Shown one piece after another: positions 17,994 through 26,463 of a stretch of DNA of 48,518 nt. The stretch lies in contig JAJYPJ010000013.1 of the NCBI GenBank assembly GCA_021795435.1, positions 1 to 48,518 on the forward strand, written 5' to 3'. The stretch's first letter is position 1, and the number at the start of each line of letters is the position of its first letter. The translations under genes and the position numbers were made by a program. Below the pieces are notes generated by a model, which saw nothing but the letters and a program-made list of their open reading frames with translations, ran no database searches and was not told the DNA's origin. The DNA comes from Pseudomonadota bacterium (GTDB taxonomy: Bacteria > Pseudomonadota > Gammaproteobacteria > Xanthomonadales > Rhodanobacteraceae).

Positions 17994-18299
17994 GCGAAAA
18001 TCCTCCAGTTCCTCCCGACGAAATTGTGGGCGGGGCTGGCCATCAGTCGGGCGTCGATCAGCATCCTTACACGTCAGGTCATCCATGGCTCGCATGGAGC
18101 TCGCATTCTGGTGTTTTCTAGGTGAAGAGCGCCCAGTGGGTGAACTCGGACATGACGCGGTGCCAACCCGGTGACCGCCACGTCCCGTCGTGGCTAACTT
18201 ATGCGCAAATCGCTTGACACGCCTGTACTGACGCAGCGCAGACGGCTTCCTCAACCCTTCATCCCGAGACTTGTCCACAGGATCTGTGGATCATTGGAT
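17994..18299. other. Intergenic region upstream of the NHL-repeat gene
   Basis: This stretch lies between the patatin stop (18300) and the NHL-repeat start (17993), both genes on the minus strand. It should hold the promoter of the latter, but I cannot point to a good -35/-10 pair. It contains a DnaA-box-like inverted repeat at 18270-18291. Open frames across it look like shadows. Confidence 0.45.
18270..18291. repeat. DnaA-box-like inverted repeat
   Basis: CTTGTCCACA (18270-18279) and TGTGGAT (18285-18291) face each other across five bases. The sequence shares 14 bases, AGACTTGTCCACAG, with a second such element upstream of priA. Each arm is close to the DnaA consensus TTATNCACA but neither matches it fully here. 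Confidence 0.5.
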
Positions 18300-20558
18300 T
18301 CACGGCGATTGCCGTCGGATGAGCGACCCGAAACTGAGATAGAACGTTGTCCGTCCCCCACTCGCATGGCCAACGCCAAAAAAGATCGGACCCAGCGGAG
18401 ACTTGAGCGCGATGAATGCACTGCCGGCGTAGATCATCTGGCTGAAACGGATCTGGCTGCGCGCATTCCAAACATTGCCCGCCTCCAAGCTGCCACCGAG
18501 ATAGAACGGCAAGCCCACGATGCGCTGGCTGGTTCCGGTCAGATCTCGGTACAGAACGAGCCGACCATAGGCGAGTTGGTTGCCCACCAAAGACCGCTCG
18601 GTCAGGCCGGAAAGATCCAGGAATCCACCGAGTACACCGCTAGCCTGGAGCACTTGGTCGCTGCCCCACTGGCTTTGCCCGCGCAACCCGAACAGCAACG
18701 TATTCTCGCGTGCATGCCACAGCACGTCGTCGAAGTTGACGCGCGCGACATCGCTATCTGCATTGCCTCCCAATGCGTGGAGATAGGCGGAGTAGGTCAA
18801 ATCGCCACGCCATCCACGCGTTGGGAAATCGGGGTCGTCGAGGTTGTCGTGCAGGATGCCGGCGTACACATCGGCAAAGGGAGTGCGGAAGCTCGGATAA
18901 GCTGTCGGATTGCCGATGCTGAGCGCAAACGCGTCGCGGCCACGCTGGATGCCAGCGCGAACGCGCCAATCGACGCTTGGATCCCAGCCTAATTCAGCGC
19001 CCGCACGCAACCGGCCCACTCGGTACTGCGCCAATGTCGTATTGCCAACCACCACTGGCTGATTGAGTGCACGGTAGCCCCCATAGAGCTTGCCGTAAAA
19101 CTGGGCATTCGGCCCAAATGGCTGGTAGAACTCGCTCTCGATCCCGGCGATGCGCCCCAAACTGATACGATTTCGCCACTCCCGCCCGAGGCTATCCAAC
19201 CCGGTCAGATCATATTCGGCGAGCAGCTCGTACCCGGCGTTTCCGCGAAAATCGTCGCTGAGGCTGAAGCCAAGTCGCAGGAAGTCCGGACCCCAGCGCT
19301 TGTCCCAGGGCGTGACCTCCAGACCGGTTGCACCAAATCGCTGCAGCAACCGATAGTCAATTCGCTCGTAAACGCCTTCGCCATAACTGCGGTCAATCTG
19401 CGCTTCGACGCGTGCAGCGTCGAATACGCGGCCTACTTGCTTCTGCAACCGGTCGGCCACCAGCGGTGCGGTTCGACTATGGGCGCCCTCGACATCGACG
19501 AAATCGACGACTGGAGCCCGGCCTCCGGGAAGTCTGTGCTTGGCTAGCCACGCTTGCCATTGCGACGGGCCAACCGCGAACTGCGCCAGCTGGTCTGCGT
19601 GCGCTGCCGCTGCCTCACGGCCTAGCGCCACGGCGCGAACGGCATCGGTGAAATCAGCGCTTCCCAGAGCGCCCAACGCGGGCCGAATCAGGACGTCCTT
19701 GGGTCCCAACGAAGCGATCTGGCGTGCGGTCTGCTGCTGCATCAGCATCGTGATCATCTGGTCGGTGATGGCGAGCGGCGTGTCGAGGTCCGTAGCCGGC
19801 TTGAGAGGTGCGCTGACGTCGACCACAATCAGTCGCCTTGCGCCGAGCGCCCGCGCAACGTCGACGGGGACATTGTCGGAAATGCCACCATCGACCAACA
19901 TGCGACCATCCAGAGTCACGGGTGCAAATACGGCAGGCACCGACATGCTGGCACGCAGCGCCAAGGGAAGGCTTCCACTCGCCAGCACCACGCGCTGGCC
20001 TGTTCCTATATCCGTGGCAACGGCACGAAACGGAATGCTGAGATCGTTGAAATTGTTGATGCGCCATGAAGGCAGAAGCCAACGCGTCAGTAACTGCTGC
20101 AGGTTCTGACCTTCCAGCGCTCCGCGGGGCAGTTTGAGGCCTTTGCGTCCAACACCGAATTCGATATCGCCGATTCGATCGAGTTGGTCGTCCTTCGCGC
20201 GCATGCCTAACAGGGCGCGAGGTGGGTTGTCGCTGAACACCTGTTGCCAATCGACGGAGTGCAACATGGCATCAATCTGCAGTGGGCTGTATCCGGCCGC
20301 ATACAGCCCGCCGACGATGGCGCCCATGCTAGTTCCGACGACGCAGGAAACCGGCACATGCAGATGCTGCAATTCTTCGAGCACGCCGATGTGAGCAATC
20401 CCTCGAGCCCCGCCACCGCCCAAAACCAATGCCGTGCCCCCCGCGCATGGTCCTGCCCTGACCGACTGCGTCGCGACCGTTGCGGCCTGCGCATGCAGGG
20501 CGGAAGTCAGGAGCAGCCCAGACACCGCTCCCAGAAACACTCGGAAGGGACAGCACAT
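18300..20558 (-). CDS. Patatin-like phospholipase with outer-membrane beta-barrel (type Vd/PlpD family)
   Basis: The 752-residue protein has three parts. A signal peptide (1-25) precedes a patatin domain (about 42-330) with the oxyanion loop GGGGARG (47-53), nucleophile Ser77 in GTSMG and Asp223 in VDGGISDN, forming the Ser-Asp dyad of a phospholipase A. A single POTRA-like unit spans about 348-420 (VVDFVDVEGAHSRTAPL). From about 425 to the end is a D15-type beta-barrel of alternating strands. This order is that of PlpD-type (type Vd) autotransporters, in which the barrel carries the lipase to the surface. The ATG at 20558 follows GAGAGG by seven bases; an earlier TTG is weaker. The next gene upstream is a reductase, 103 bp away. 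Confidence 0.92.
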   Translation of the reverse strand: MCCPFRVFLGAVSGLLLTSALHAQAATVATQSVRAGPCAGGTALVLGGGGARGIAHIGVLEELQHLHVPVSCVVGTSMGAIVGGLYAAGYSPLQIDAMLHSVDWQQVFSDNPPRALLGMRAKDDQLDRIGDIEFGVGRKGLKLPRGALEGQNLQQLLTRWLLPSWRINNFNDLSIPFRAVATDIGTGQRVVLASGSLPLALRASMSVPAVFAPVTLDGRMLVDGGISDNVPVDVARALGARRLIVVDVSAPLKPATDLDTPLAITDQMITMLMQQQTARQIASLGPKDVLIRPALGALGSADFTDAVRAVALGREAAAAHADQLAQFAVGPSQWQAWLAKHRLPGGRAPVVDFVDVEGAHSRTAPLVADRLQKQVGRVFDAARVEAQIDRSYGEGVYERIDYRLLQRFGATGLEVTPWDKRWGPDFLRLGFSLSDDFRGNAGYELLAEYDLTGLDSLGREWRNRISLGRIAGIESEFYQPFGPNAQFYGKLYGGYRALNQPVVVGNTTLAQYRVGRLRAGAELGWDPSVDWRVRAGIQRGRDAFALSIGNPTAYPSFRTPFADVYAGILHDNLDDPDFPTRGWRGDLTYSAYLHALGGNADSDVARVNFDDVLWHARENTLLFGLRGQSQWGSDQVLQASGVLGGFLDLSGLTERSLVGNQLAYGRLVLYRDLTGTSQRIVGLPFYLGGSLEAGNVWNARSQIRFSQMIYAGSAFIALKSPLGPIFFGVGHASGGRTTFYLSFGSLIRRQSP

Positions 20559-20661
20559 TCGGCGACCTCTCAAGACCCTGTCCCATTGTGCCCGCAGGCG
20601 GGCATCCTAGTGGTCTCTTCGGGGCCTGGACAGCGAATGACCCGAGTGAACGGCGTTCGTC

Positions 20662-21444
20662 TCAGAAACCGTAGCGCAAGAATCCACCATCGACGCCAAT
20701 GCATTCGCCAGAGATATAGCTGGCCGCGGGCAAGCACAGGAAAGCCACCGCCGCGGCAACCTCATGTGGCTCGCCGATTCGCCGCATCGGCGTACGCCCC
20801 AGCACTTCCTCCAGGTAGTCCGCGTCAGCGAGAACCGTGGCTGTGCGGCGGGTACGGATGTACCACGGAGCGACAGCATTGACCCGAATTCCATCCTCTG
20901 CCCATTCGCAAGCCAAATTGCGCGTAAGCTGGTGCAATGCTGCCTTGCTCATGCCATAGGGCGCGCCGCTGCGCACGTGCGTGACTCCAGACACCGACCC
21001 AATGTTGACAATCGCCGCTGCCCCGTGCGCGGCAAGATGCGGGTGGGCCAATTGAGACAGGTGAAAAGCACTCAGCAGGTTGGTCTGCAGCAACTGCTCG
21101 ACTTCGGGCAAATCGTATTCCAAGGCGGCGCGTGTGACGTTGCCACCAACGTTATTCACGAGGATCGACAAGGGAATATCGAGGTCTGCAATCCAGTCGA
21201 ACAATTCGAGTCGCGCCTCCGAGCTGCCGAGGTCAGCAGCAAACGTCCGCGGTGCGCACCCAGGAAACTCTTCAACCAATTCGATGCGCGCCGATTCCAG
21301 TGCATCGAGGTCCCGCGCCACCAAAAGTGGTTGTGCGCCAAGTGCTGCTAGCTCGCGCGCGCAGGCTTGCCCGATGCCACGGCTCGCGCCAGTGACCAAC
21401 GCCACGCGTCCATCCAAGCGCCAGCGTGAAACGACTTCGCTCAT
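20662..21444 (-). CDS. SDR-family oxidoreductase (tropinone-reductase-like)
   Basis: A classical SDR of 260 residues. The cofactor loop is TGASRGIG (18-25), with NNVG at 97-100 in place of the usual NNAG, as in tropinone-reductase-like members. The catalytic residues are Ser150 in NIGSVSG, Tyr163 and Lys167 in YGMSKAAL. The end reads [18 protein letters not shown], the usual SDR finish. Substrate unknown. The ATG at 21444 is preceded by GGAAGG; an upstream TTG is less likely. It lies between the patatin gene and sppA on the same strand, but 378 bp and a hairpin separate it from sppA, so it probably has its own promoter. Confidence 0.9.
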   Translation of the reverse strand: MSEVVSRWRLDGRVALVTGASRGIGQACARELAALGAQPLLVARDLDALESARIELVEEFPGCAPRTFAADLGSSEARLELFDWIADLDIPLSILVNNVGGNVTRAALEYDLPEVEQLLQTNLLSAFHLSQLAHPHLAAHGAAAIVNIGSVSGVTHVRSGAPYGMSKAALHQLTRNLACEWAEDGIRVNAVAPWYIRTRRTATVLADADYLEEVLGRTPMRRIGEPHEVAAAVAFLCLPAASYISGECIGVDGGFLRYGF

Positions 21445-21822
21445 CGAACCTTCCCCCCGAATCAAGCCTTGACCTTCCGCCGAACCTCAGTCCGGAATGG
21501 TTGGCCAAGGATGCCAATGTCCGGAAACAGGCCTTGCCCCGCACATGCCCGAGCGCCCATCAAATCGCAGACTGCCTTGCCTTGGCGACCCTCCATGGCC
21601 CATTCGCATGCTCTTTGGATCCAAGCGGGCTGCCGGGACGAGATTGGCCACGACTCCCACGCGACCCGTTTATGCCATGAACGATCTCCACCGGCGAGCT
21701 CTTTGTCATGCTTGGCCGCGGCGAGCAGTCGCCTGGGTATTGACCACGCCCTTGCATCGAAGCGGCGCCTGCGCGCGTCTATGCGCGCAGGCATGTCGCG
21801 AACGCAAAGCCCGTCGCTCGGG
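21445..21822. other. 378-bp gap between sppA and the SDR gene
   Basis: Several open frames cross this gap on both strands, but their translations have no recognisable fold or plausible start. It holds a perfect hairpin at 21767-21792 just after sppA and must hold the promoter of the SDR gene near 21450. A short unrecognised gene cannot be ruled out. Confidence 0.45.
21767..21792 (-). terminator. Perfect 10-bp GC hairpin after sppA
   Basis: GCCTGCGCGC (21767-21776) and GCGCGCAGGC (21783-21792) are exact complements across a six-base loop. It begins 30 bp downstream of the sppA stop on the minus strand. There is no T-run after it, so intrinsic termination is possible but not certain. Confidence 0.55.
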
Positions 21823-23688
21823 CTACTGGTACAAGCCGCAGAAGCAATACGCGTCGACGTTGACATGACCCGGAGCGGCGTTCTGCAGCAACGCCAGGGG
21901 ACCGGCAACTCTCGGCGCGAACGTAGCCATCCATCGCGGCACCATGATGCCATGCGACAGTGAAATGCTGGCCAGTTCACTATCGCCAAGGCTCATAAGG
22001 AACCGATCGAAGGGCCGAATGCGGGGCTCTTCGTATCGCACCTCGTAATTGCTGCCAAGCCCCGCATCATGGGCCGCCAGTGCAATCGCCGCGTTGATTC
22101 CACCCAGGCGATCGACCAGTCCTCGCTCAAAGGCCTGCCGACCCGTCCAAACGCGACCCTGTGCGATCGCGTTGATTTGGTCGAATGTCTTGCCGCGCGC
22201 ACGCGCGACGCCACCCACAAAATCAAGATAACCCTTGTCGATGATCTGCTGAATCGTCGCGCCAACGTTCGGATCTAGCGGCCGCGTGACATCAAATGCG
22301 CCAGCCCATGGCGTGGTACCTACGCCACCCGTATGGATGCCTATCTTGGCCAAAGTATTGGGAATGTTGAAATACAGGCCGAATATGCCGATCGATCCAG
22401 TGATCGTGTTTGGCTCAGCCACGATCTGGTTGGCATCCATGGAAATCAGGTAGCCACCACTCGCCGCCACATTCCCCATGGACGCCACGACTGGCTTTCC
22501 GGCAGCTCTCGCCAGCTCCACTTCCCGCCGAATCAACTCAGCCGGATACACGGCACCACCCGGCGAATTCACTCGGAGAACAATGGCTTTCACATCGTTG
22601 TCCTCGCGCGCGTCCCTTATCATTCGGGCAGTCGCGGCACCGCCAATGGTTCCGGGCTTTTGCGGCCCGCTGACGATGTCGCCTTCTGCAACGACGACGG
22701 CAATCTCAGGTCGGTTGGCGACGAATCGGCGTTCGCGATCGATCCGCGCCAGATAGTCGCTGAAGCTGACGCTGCGGAATCCATGGCCGTTGCTCCCGGC
22801 CGCAGCGTACCGACGCAGGATGGCCACCAATTGGGCCCGCGTTGCCAACTCGTCCACGAAGTGCTCATTCAACGCCATCCGCGCAAGATCGCCACCAGCT
22901 GCGGCTACGCCCTGCGGAAGGTCGTCAACATCAGCTTCGACCTGCGCCGGCGTCAGCTTGCGCCTTGCAGAAACAGCCTCGATCCACTGGTTCCAAAGGC
23001 CGCCCAGCCAATATCGGTCTGCCCTTTTCGCCGCGGGTGAGGGTCCATTGAGGATGAACGGCTCGGCGGCGGACTTGTACTCACCCACCCGGAACAAATG
23101 CACGTCGACGCCCAGCTTGTCCAGGAGATCCTTGAAATATGGTTGGTAGCTTGCCAGGCCCGTGAACAGCAGATCGCCTCGTGGATCGAGCAAGACCCGG
23201 TCTGCGTGCATGGCAAGGTAATACTGTCCTTGGTCATAGCCGTCAGCCCATGCTATGACCGGCTTGCCGCTTTTCTCAAACGCATTGATGGCCATTCCGA
23301 CCTGCCGCAACGCGGCAAAGGTCCATGTCCCCGTTTGGAGTTCCGACGTATCTAGCACTACGCCACTGATGTGCGGATCGTTGGCGGCGTGGGCCAGCAC
23401 GCGAAGGAGATCGCGCAACTGAACCTGCTGAAGCGGCTCGCCGGACAATCGAGCTAGCAAACGCTGTGCCGGATCGATGCTGTACTGCTCGACGATTGGA
23501 CCATGTGGCGCAATGACGAGCAGTGTTTTGTTCTTCAGCGGCAACGGCTTTTTCACCGCAGCCAGGATGATCAGCAGTAGCAATCCGAAAAAAAGGAGAT
23601 TGAGGATCGCTTGGCGCGTGATGTTGAGGCCCTGCCAGAGCAATTTGAGAAATCCAAGAAATCCATTACGTGCTTTGACCTCGGCCAT
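21823..23688 (-). CDS. sppA: Signal peptide peptidase SppA, 67K type
   Basis: SppA degrades leftover signal peptides at the inner membrane, facing the periplasm. The 621-residue protein is the long gammaproteobacterial form with two tandem peptidase-like domains. An amino-terminal anchor (about residues 25-45, LFFGLLLLIILAAV) is followed by the first domain, with the general-base lysine in GEYKSAAEPF. The second domain has VNSPGGAV and the nucleophilic Ser in GNVAASGGYLIS. The lysine and serine come from different domains, as in the E. coli enzyme. The ATG at 23688 follows GGAAG; an in-frame ATG at 23703 is a weaker choice. The carboxy tail beyond about residue 585 is not obviously conserved. 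Confidence 0.93.
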   Translation of the reverse strand: MAEVKARNGFLGFLKLLWQGLNITRQAILNLLFFGLLLLIILAAVKKPLPLKNKTLLVIAPHGPIVEQYSIDPAQRLLARLSGEPLQQVQLRDLLRVLAHAANDPHISGVVLDTSELQTGTWTFAALRQVGMAINAFEKSGKPVIAWADGYDQGQYYLAMHADRVLLDPRGDLLFTGLASYQPYFKDLLDKLGVDVHLFRVGEYKSAAEPFILNGPSPAAKRADRYWLGGLWNQWIEAVSARRKLTPAQVEADVDDLPQGVAAAGGDLARMALNEHFVDELATRAQLVAILRRYAAAGSNGHGFRSVSFSDYLARIDRERRFVANRPEIAVVVAEGDIVSGPQKPGTIGGAATARMIRDAREDNDVKAIVLRVNSPGGAVYPAELIRREVELARAAGKPVVASMGNVAASGGYLISMDANQIVAEPNTITGSIGIFGLYFNIPNTLAKIGIHTGGVGTTPWAGAFDVTRPLDPNVGATIQQIIDKGYLDFVGGVARARGKTFDQINAIAQGRVWTGRQAFERGLVDRLGGINAAIALAAHDAGLGSNYEVRYEEPRIRPFDRFLMSLGDSELASISLSHGIMVPRWMATFAPRVAGPLALLQNAAPGHVNVDAYCFCGLYQ

Positions 23689-23740
23689 GACGTCTTCCCA
23701 CATCCGAAAGTGCGCAGGCTACCCCTACATCGATCGCTCG

Positions 23741-25099
23741 TCACCCGACGCGGGAGCCGCGAGGCACCAGCCATATGAACCGTGAAAGGAGAAGAGCCGC
23801 GGCGACGCTTAAGCCGGCAATCAGGCCCATCCAGATACCTCGCGCGCCCAAATGTTCGTTGAACCCGAGGTAGAGTCCCAGTGGGAAGCCGACCAACCAG
23901 TATGCAAACACGGTTATCGCCATCGGCGCCCGCGTATCCTTGAGGCCGCGAAGTGCGCCCGCAGAGGCGGCCTGGATGCCATCGGAAAACTGGAACACGC
24001 CAGCTAGAACAAGCAGCTGCGAAGCCAGAGCGACCACCCGTCCGTTGTGCGAATACAGCGCCGCAATCAGATGGGGAAACCCGAGCATCAGCGCGGTGGA
24101 GAGACTTTGGGTCAACAACGTCAGCGCAATGCCGATCCCGCCTGCATATCGAACGGCCCGAGCATCCTCACGACCTCGCGCGAAGCCGACACGCACGGTG
24201 ATGGCCATGGCCAAACCAAGCGGCAACATGAAGGTGACGCTCGCTACGTTCAACGCAATCTGGTGACTGGCGACCACATCGGCGCCTAATCGGCCAATTG
24301 CAAGCGCCGCCGCCACAAACAGGCTTGATTCCATGAGCAGACTGAACGTCATCGGCAACCCAAGGCGCAGCAACATGGCAAGCTGATGCCAGTCAGGCCG
24401 TTCCAGTCGGCCAAGCAGGTGCAGACCGCGATAGGCTCGGCTGCGACGCATGTAGAGCACAAAGGCGGCGAGTTCGGCCCACAGGATTATCGCGGTCGCC
24501 ATGCCGCTGCCCTGTGCGCCGAGCGCAGGCAAACCCAATTTGCCGTACATGAGGACCCAGTCCAGCGGGCCAAGAAGACTCAATCCGAGCAATCCGAAGT
24601 ACATCGTCGGCCTCGTGTGTCCAAGTCCGTCGGATACGCCTCGCAGCGTGAAATAGCAGGCAATCGCGGGCGCGCCAAACGCAATCGCATGCAGGAAAGC
24701 GGTGACTTGGGGCCAAAGCCGGGGGTCGACATGGAGTTGGCGCACCAGAAGTGGTGCGACCCAGTAAACGAGTACGAAAAGCAACAAGCCTGCGGATCCT
24801 GCGAGCCCGAGCGCCTGCCGGAACAGTGGACCAACCTCGGCCAGACGACCGGCACCAACCAATTGGGATACGGAAGGCGGCAGCGCCAGATTCAAACCAA
24901 TGGCACAAACGACGGCCAATGACCATAGGCTGACCCCAACAGCAACCGCGCCCAAGACCTCAGCCGAAAAATGGCCAGCCAGCACGGCATCCACCGCACC
25001 CATGCCCACGGCCGCGAGTTGCCCTGTGATCAGCGGCAGGGCCAGGCGCGTCGTCGCTTTCGCTTCGTCGAGAAGCCGGGATGCGTCTATGCGTGCCAT
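23741..25099 (-). CDS. MATE-family multidrug/Na+ or H+ antiporter
   Basis: MATE proteins export cationic drugs in exchange for sodium or protons. The 452-residue protein has twelve hydrophobic segments in two six-helix halves. It opens with LALPLITGQLAAVGMGAVDAV, the usual helix-1 sequence. Helix 7 begins with the matching LRLGLPMTFSLLMESSLF. GALRGLKDTRAPM is the conserved GxxRGxgdTr segment of the second half, and GVSDGLGHTRPTM is its counterpart in the first half. The ATG at 25099 sits just before the usual amino-terminal sequence, whereas the open frame extends 39 codons further with no homology-like content. It is divergent from the epimerase gene across 69 bp, and a shared regulatory region is likely. 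Confidence 0.93.
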   Translation of the reverse strand: MARIDASRLLDEAKATTRLALPLITGQLAAVGMGAVDAVLAGHFSAEVLGAVAVGVSLWSLAVVCAIGLNLALPPSVSQLVGAGRLAEVGPLFRQALGLAGSAGLLLFVLVYWVAPLLVRQLHVDPRLWPQVTAFLHAIAFGAPAIACYFTLRGVSDGLGHTRPTMYFGLLGLSLLGPLDWVLMYGKLGLPALGAQGSGMATAIILWAELAAFVLYMRRSRAYRGLHLLGRLERPDWHQLAMLLRLGLPMTFSLLMESSLFVAAALAIGRLGADVVASHQIALNVASVTFMLPLGLAMAITVRVGFARGREDARAVRYAGGIGIALTLLTQSLSTALMLGFPHLIAALYSHNGRVVALASQLLVLAGVFQFSDGIQAASAGALRGLKDTRAPMAITVFAYWLVGFPLGLYLGFNEHLGARGIWMGLIAGLSVAAALLLSRFIWLVPRGSRVG

Positions 25100-25168
25100 A
25101 GTCTTCGTTGACGGGAAAGTTTTCCAGTTTAGAGTTCGACCATCCTTGCCGCGAGCCAAATCTTCATC

Positions 25169-26161
25169 ATGCATAGCGCATTGATTACAGGCGCCGGCGG
25201 TTTTGTCGGGAGCCATGTTCTAGCTGCCCTGCAACGTCAGGGTGTCGCAGTCCGGGCGCTGGCCCACAGCAACGCGAGCCGTCAGACGCTCGAAGCCGCC
25301 GGCGTGGAAACGGTCCAGGGTGACATCACCGACATCTCGCTTCTGCGCAAGGCATTGACGCCGACACCCGATGTCGTCTTCCACATTGCCGCCGATACCA
25401 GCATGTGGCGGAAAGACCGCAAACGGCAATGGCGGGTTAACGTGGACGGCACCCGAGCCATGCTTGGGGCCGCGCTTGATCGCGGCGTCGGTCGCTTCGT
25501 CCTTACTTCCAGCATCAGCGTGTACGGGCTGACTCCTGATCGCATCGATGAATCGTCGCCTTATCGAGGCCTCTCTGGGCCTATTCACTATGCACGAAGC
25601 AAGGCCGCGGCCGAGGCGCTGGTCCAGACCGCTGGCGCGCAGGGTCGCATCAGAACGGCGGTGCTTCAGCCATGCCACATACTCGGACCAGGTGATCGTC
25701 ACAATTGGTCGAGCGTTGCCCAACTGCTCGCCAAGCGCCGTCTGCCAGGTGCACCTTCTGGAATCGGTTGCTTCGCCCATGTGCGAGACGTAGCCGCAGC
25801 GCACGTCGCAGCGGCCCTGCACCCATCCGATATGCGGACGTGGGTACTCGGCGGATTGAGCGCTCCCTTCGGCGCACTGGTCGCGGCGATGGCGATTGCA
25901 CTTGGTGTGCCGGTACCGCGGCGCACGCTTCCGCCGGCGCTGCTCTGGCTGCATGCGCTTGCACAAGAGGGGGTTGCGATCGCCACCGGACAGGCTCCGG
26001 CGGTCACCCGCGAGAGCGTTGCGCTGGCCTGCCATCATCTCGACGTAGACGATTCGCGGGCCCGCTCCGAGCTCGCCTACCAGCACGCCTCCCTGCAATC
26101 CATGGCTGACGACACTGTCGCATGGCTTCGGGCTGCGCACATGCTCCCGTCATTGCAATAG
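25169..26161 (+). CDS. Extended-SDR NAD-dependent epimerase/reductase
   Basis: A 330-residue member of the extended short-chain dehydrogenase group. The cofactor motif is GAGGFVG (residues 8-14), then HIAADTSMW, the Ser in LTSSISVYG and YxxxK as Y141/K145 in HYARSKAAAEALV. The later part has a substrate-domain typical of dihydroflavonol reductase or sugar-epimerase relatives, with CFAHVRDVAAAHVAA. The substrate cannot be read; hopanoid-associated and 3-beta-hydroxysteroid-like relatives share these features. The gene is divergent from the MATE exporter. No ribosome site is obvious before the ATG. Confidence 0.85.
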   Translation: MHSALITGAGGFVGSHVLAALQRQGVAVRALAHSNASRQTLEAAGVETVQGDITDISLLRKALTPTPDVVFHIAADTSMWRKDRKRQWRVNVDGTRAMLGAALDRGVGRFVLTSSISVYGLTPDRIDESSPYRGLSGPIHYARSKAAAEALVQTAGAQGRIRTAVLQPCHILGPGDRHNWSSVAQLLAKRRLPGAPSGIGCFAHVRDVAAAHVAAALHPSDMRTWVLGGLSAPFGALVAAMAIALGVPVPRRTLPPALLWLHALAQEGVAIATGQAPAVTRESVALACHHLDVDDSRARSELAYQHASLQSMADDTVAWLRAAHMLPSLQ

Positions 26162-26463
26162 GAAATTTTCGTTATGGAGAATGTTGTGCACAGCAACGCG
26201 GCTACGCCTCCTCCCAATCTCCGGCTTCTGGCCGTGAGTGCATCGGACCGGTCCAGATAGCGACGCAAATCCGGCAACTCACTGATCTCGCTCAGATGTG
26301 ACAGCTTGATGAAAATCTGCGCAAGCCGAGCGCTCCCTCGCTGTGGCAAGGTGCCGCGAAGCGCTGACAACGGATCATGCACAGACTTGTCCACAGTTTT
26401 TGTGGATAAGCCATAAATTCTTTTGGAATCGAGCGTTTGTCGAACGAACCTACGCAGACGCAC
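26162..26463. other. Intergenic region upstream of priA
   Basis: This stretch carries the priA control region and a DnaA-box inverted pair at 26386-26410. A minus-strand open frame crosses it but its codon use (third-position GC about two thirds over the first 40 codons) and translation give no support for a gene. Confidence 0.5.
26386..26410. promoter_or_regulatory. Inverted pair of DnaA boxes upstream of priA
   Basis: The reverse-strand copy TGTGGATAA (26401-26409) is a perfect DnaA box (TTATCCACA). The facing copy TTGTCCACA (26387-26395) has one mismatch. The arms CTTGTCCACA and TGTGGATAAG match at nine of ten positions with a five-base spacer. The site lies about 54 bp before the priA ATG, so DnaA control of priA is a reasonable inference. 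The arms could also form a hairpin. Confidence 0.55.

Noticed and set aside
17994-18278. Amino-terminal extension of the NHL-repeat protein
   Set aside because: The 95 extra residues are highly charged and would bury the signal peptide. GGAGG 8 bases before the ATG at 17993 marks the true start.
21497-21868. Plus-strand open frame of 123 codons in the sppA-SDR gap
   Set aside because: Composition is Arg/Cys/Pro-rich as expected for a shadow in GC-rich DNA, and it runs into sppA on the opposite strand.
21462-21989. Minus-strand open frame of 175 codons overlapping the sppA 3' end
   Set aside because: The first third is antisense-frame read-through of sppA; the remainder has no recognised domain and no good start.
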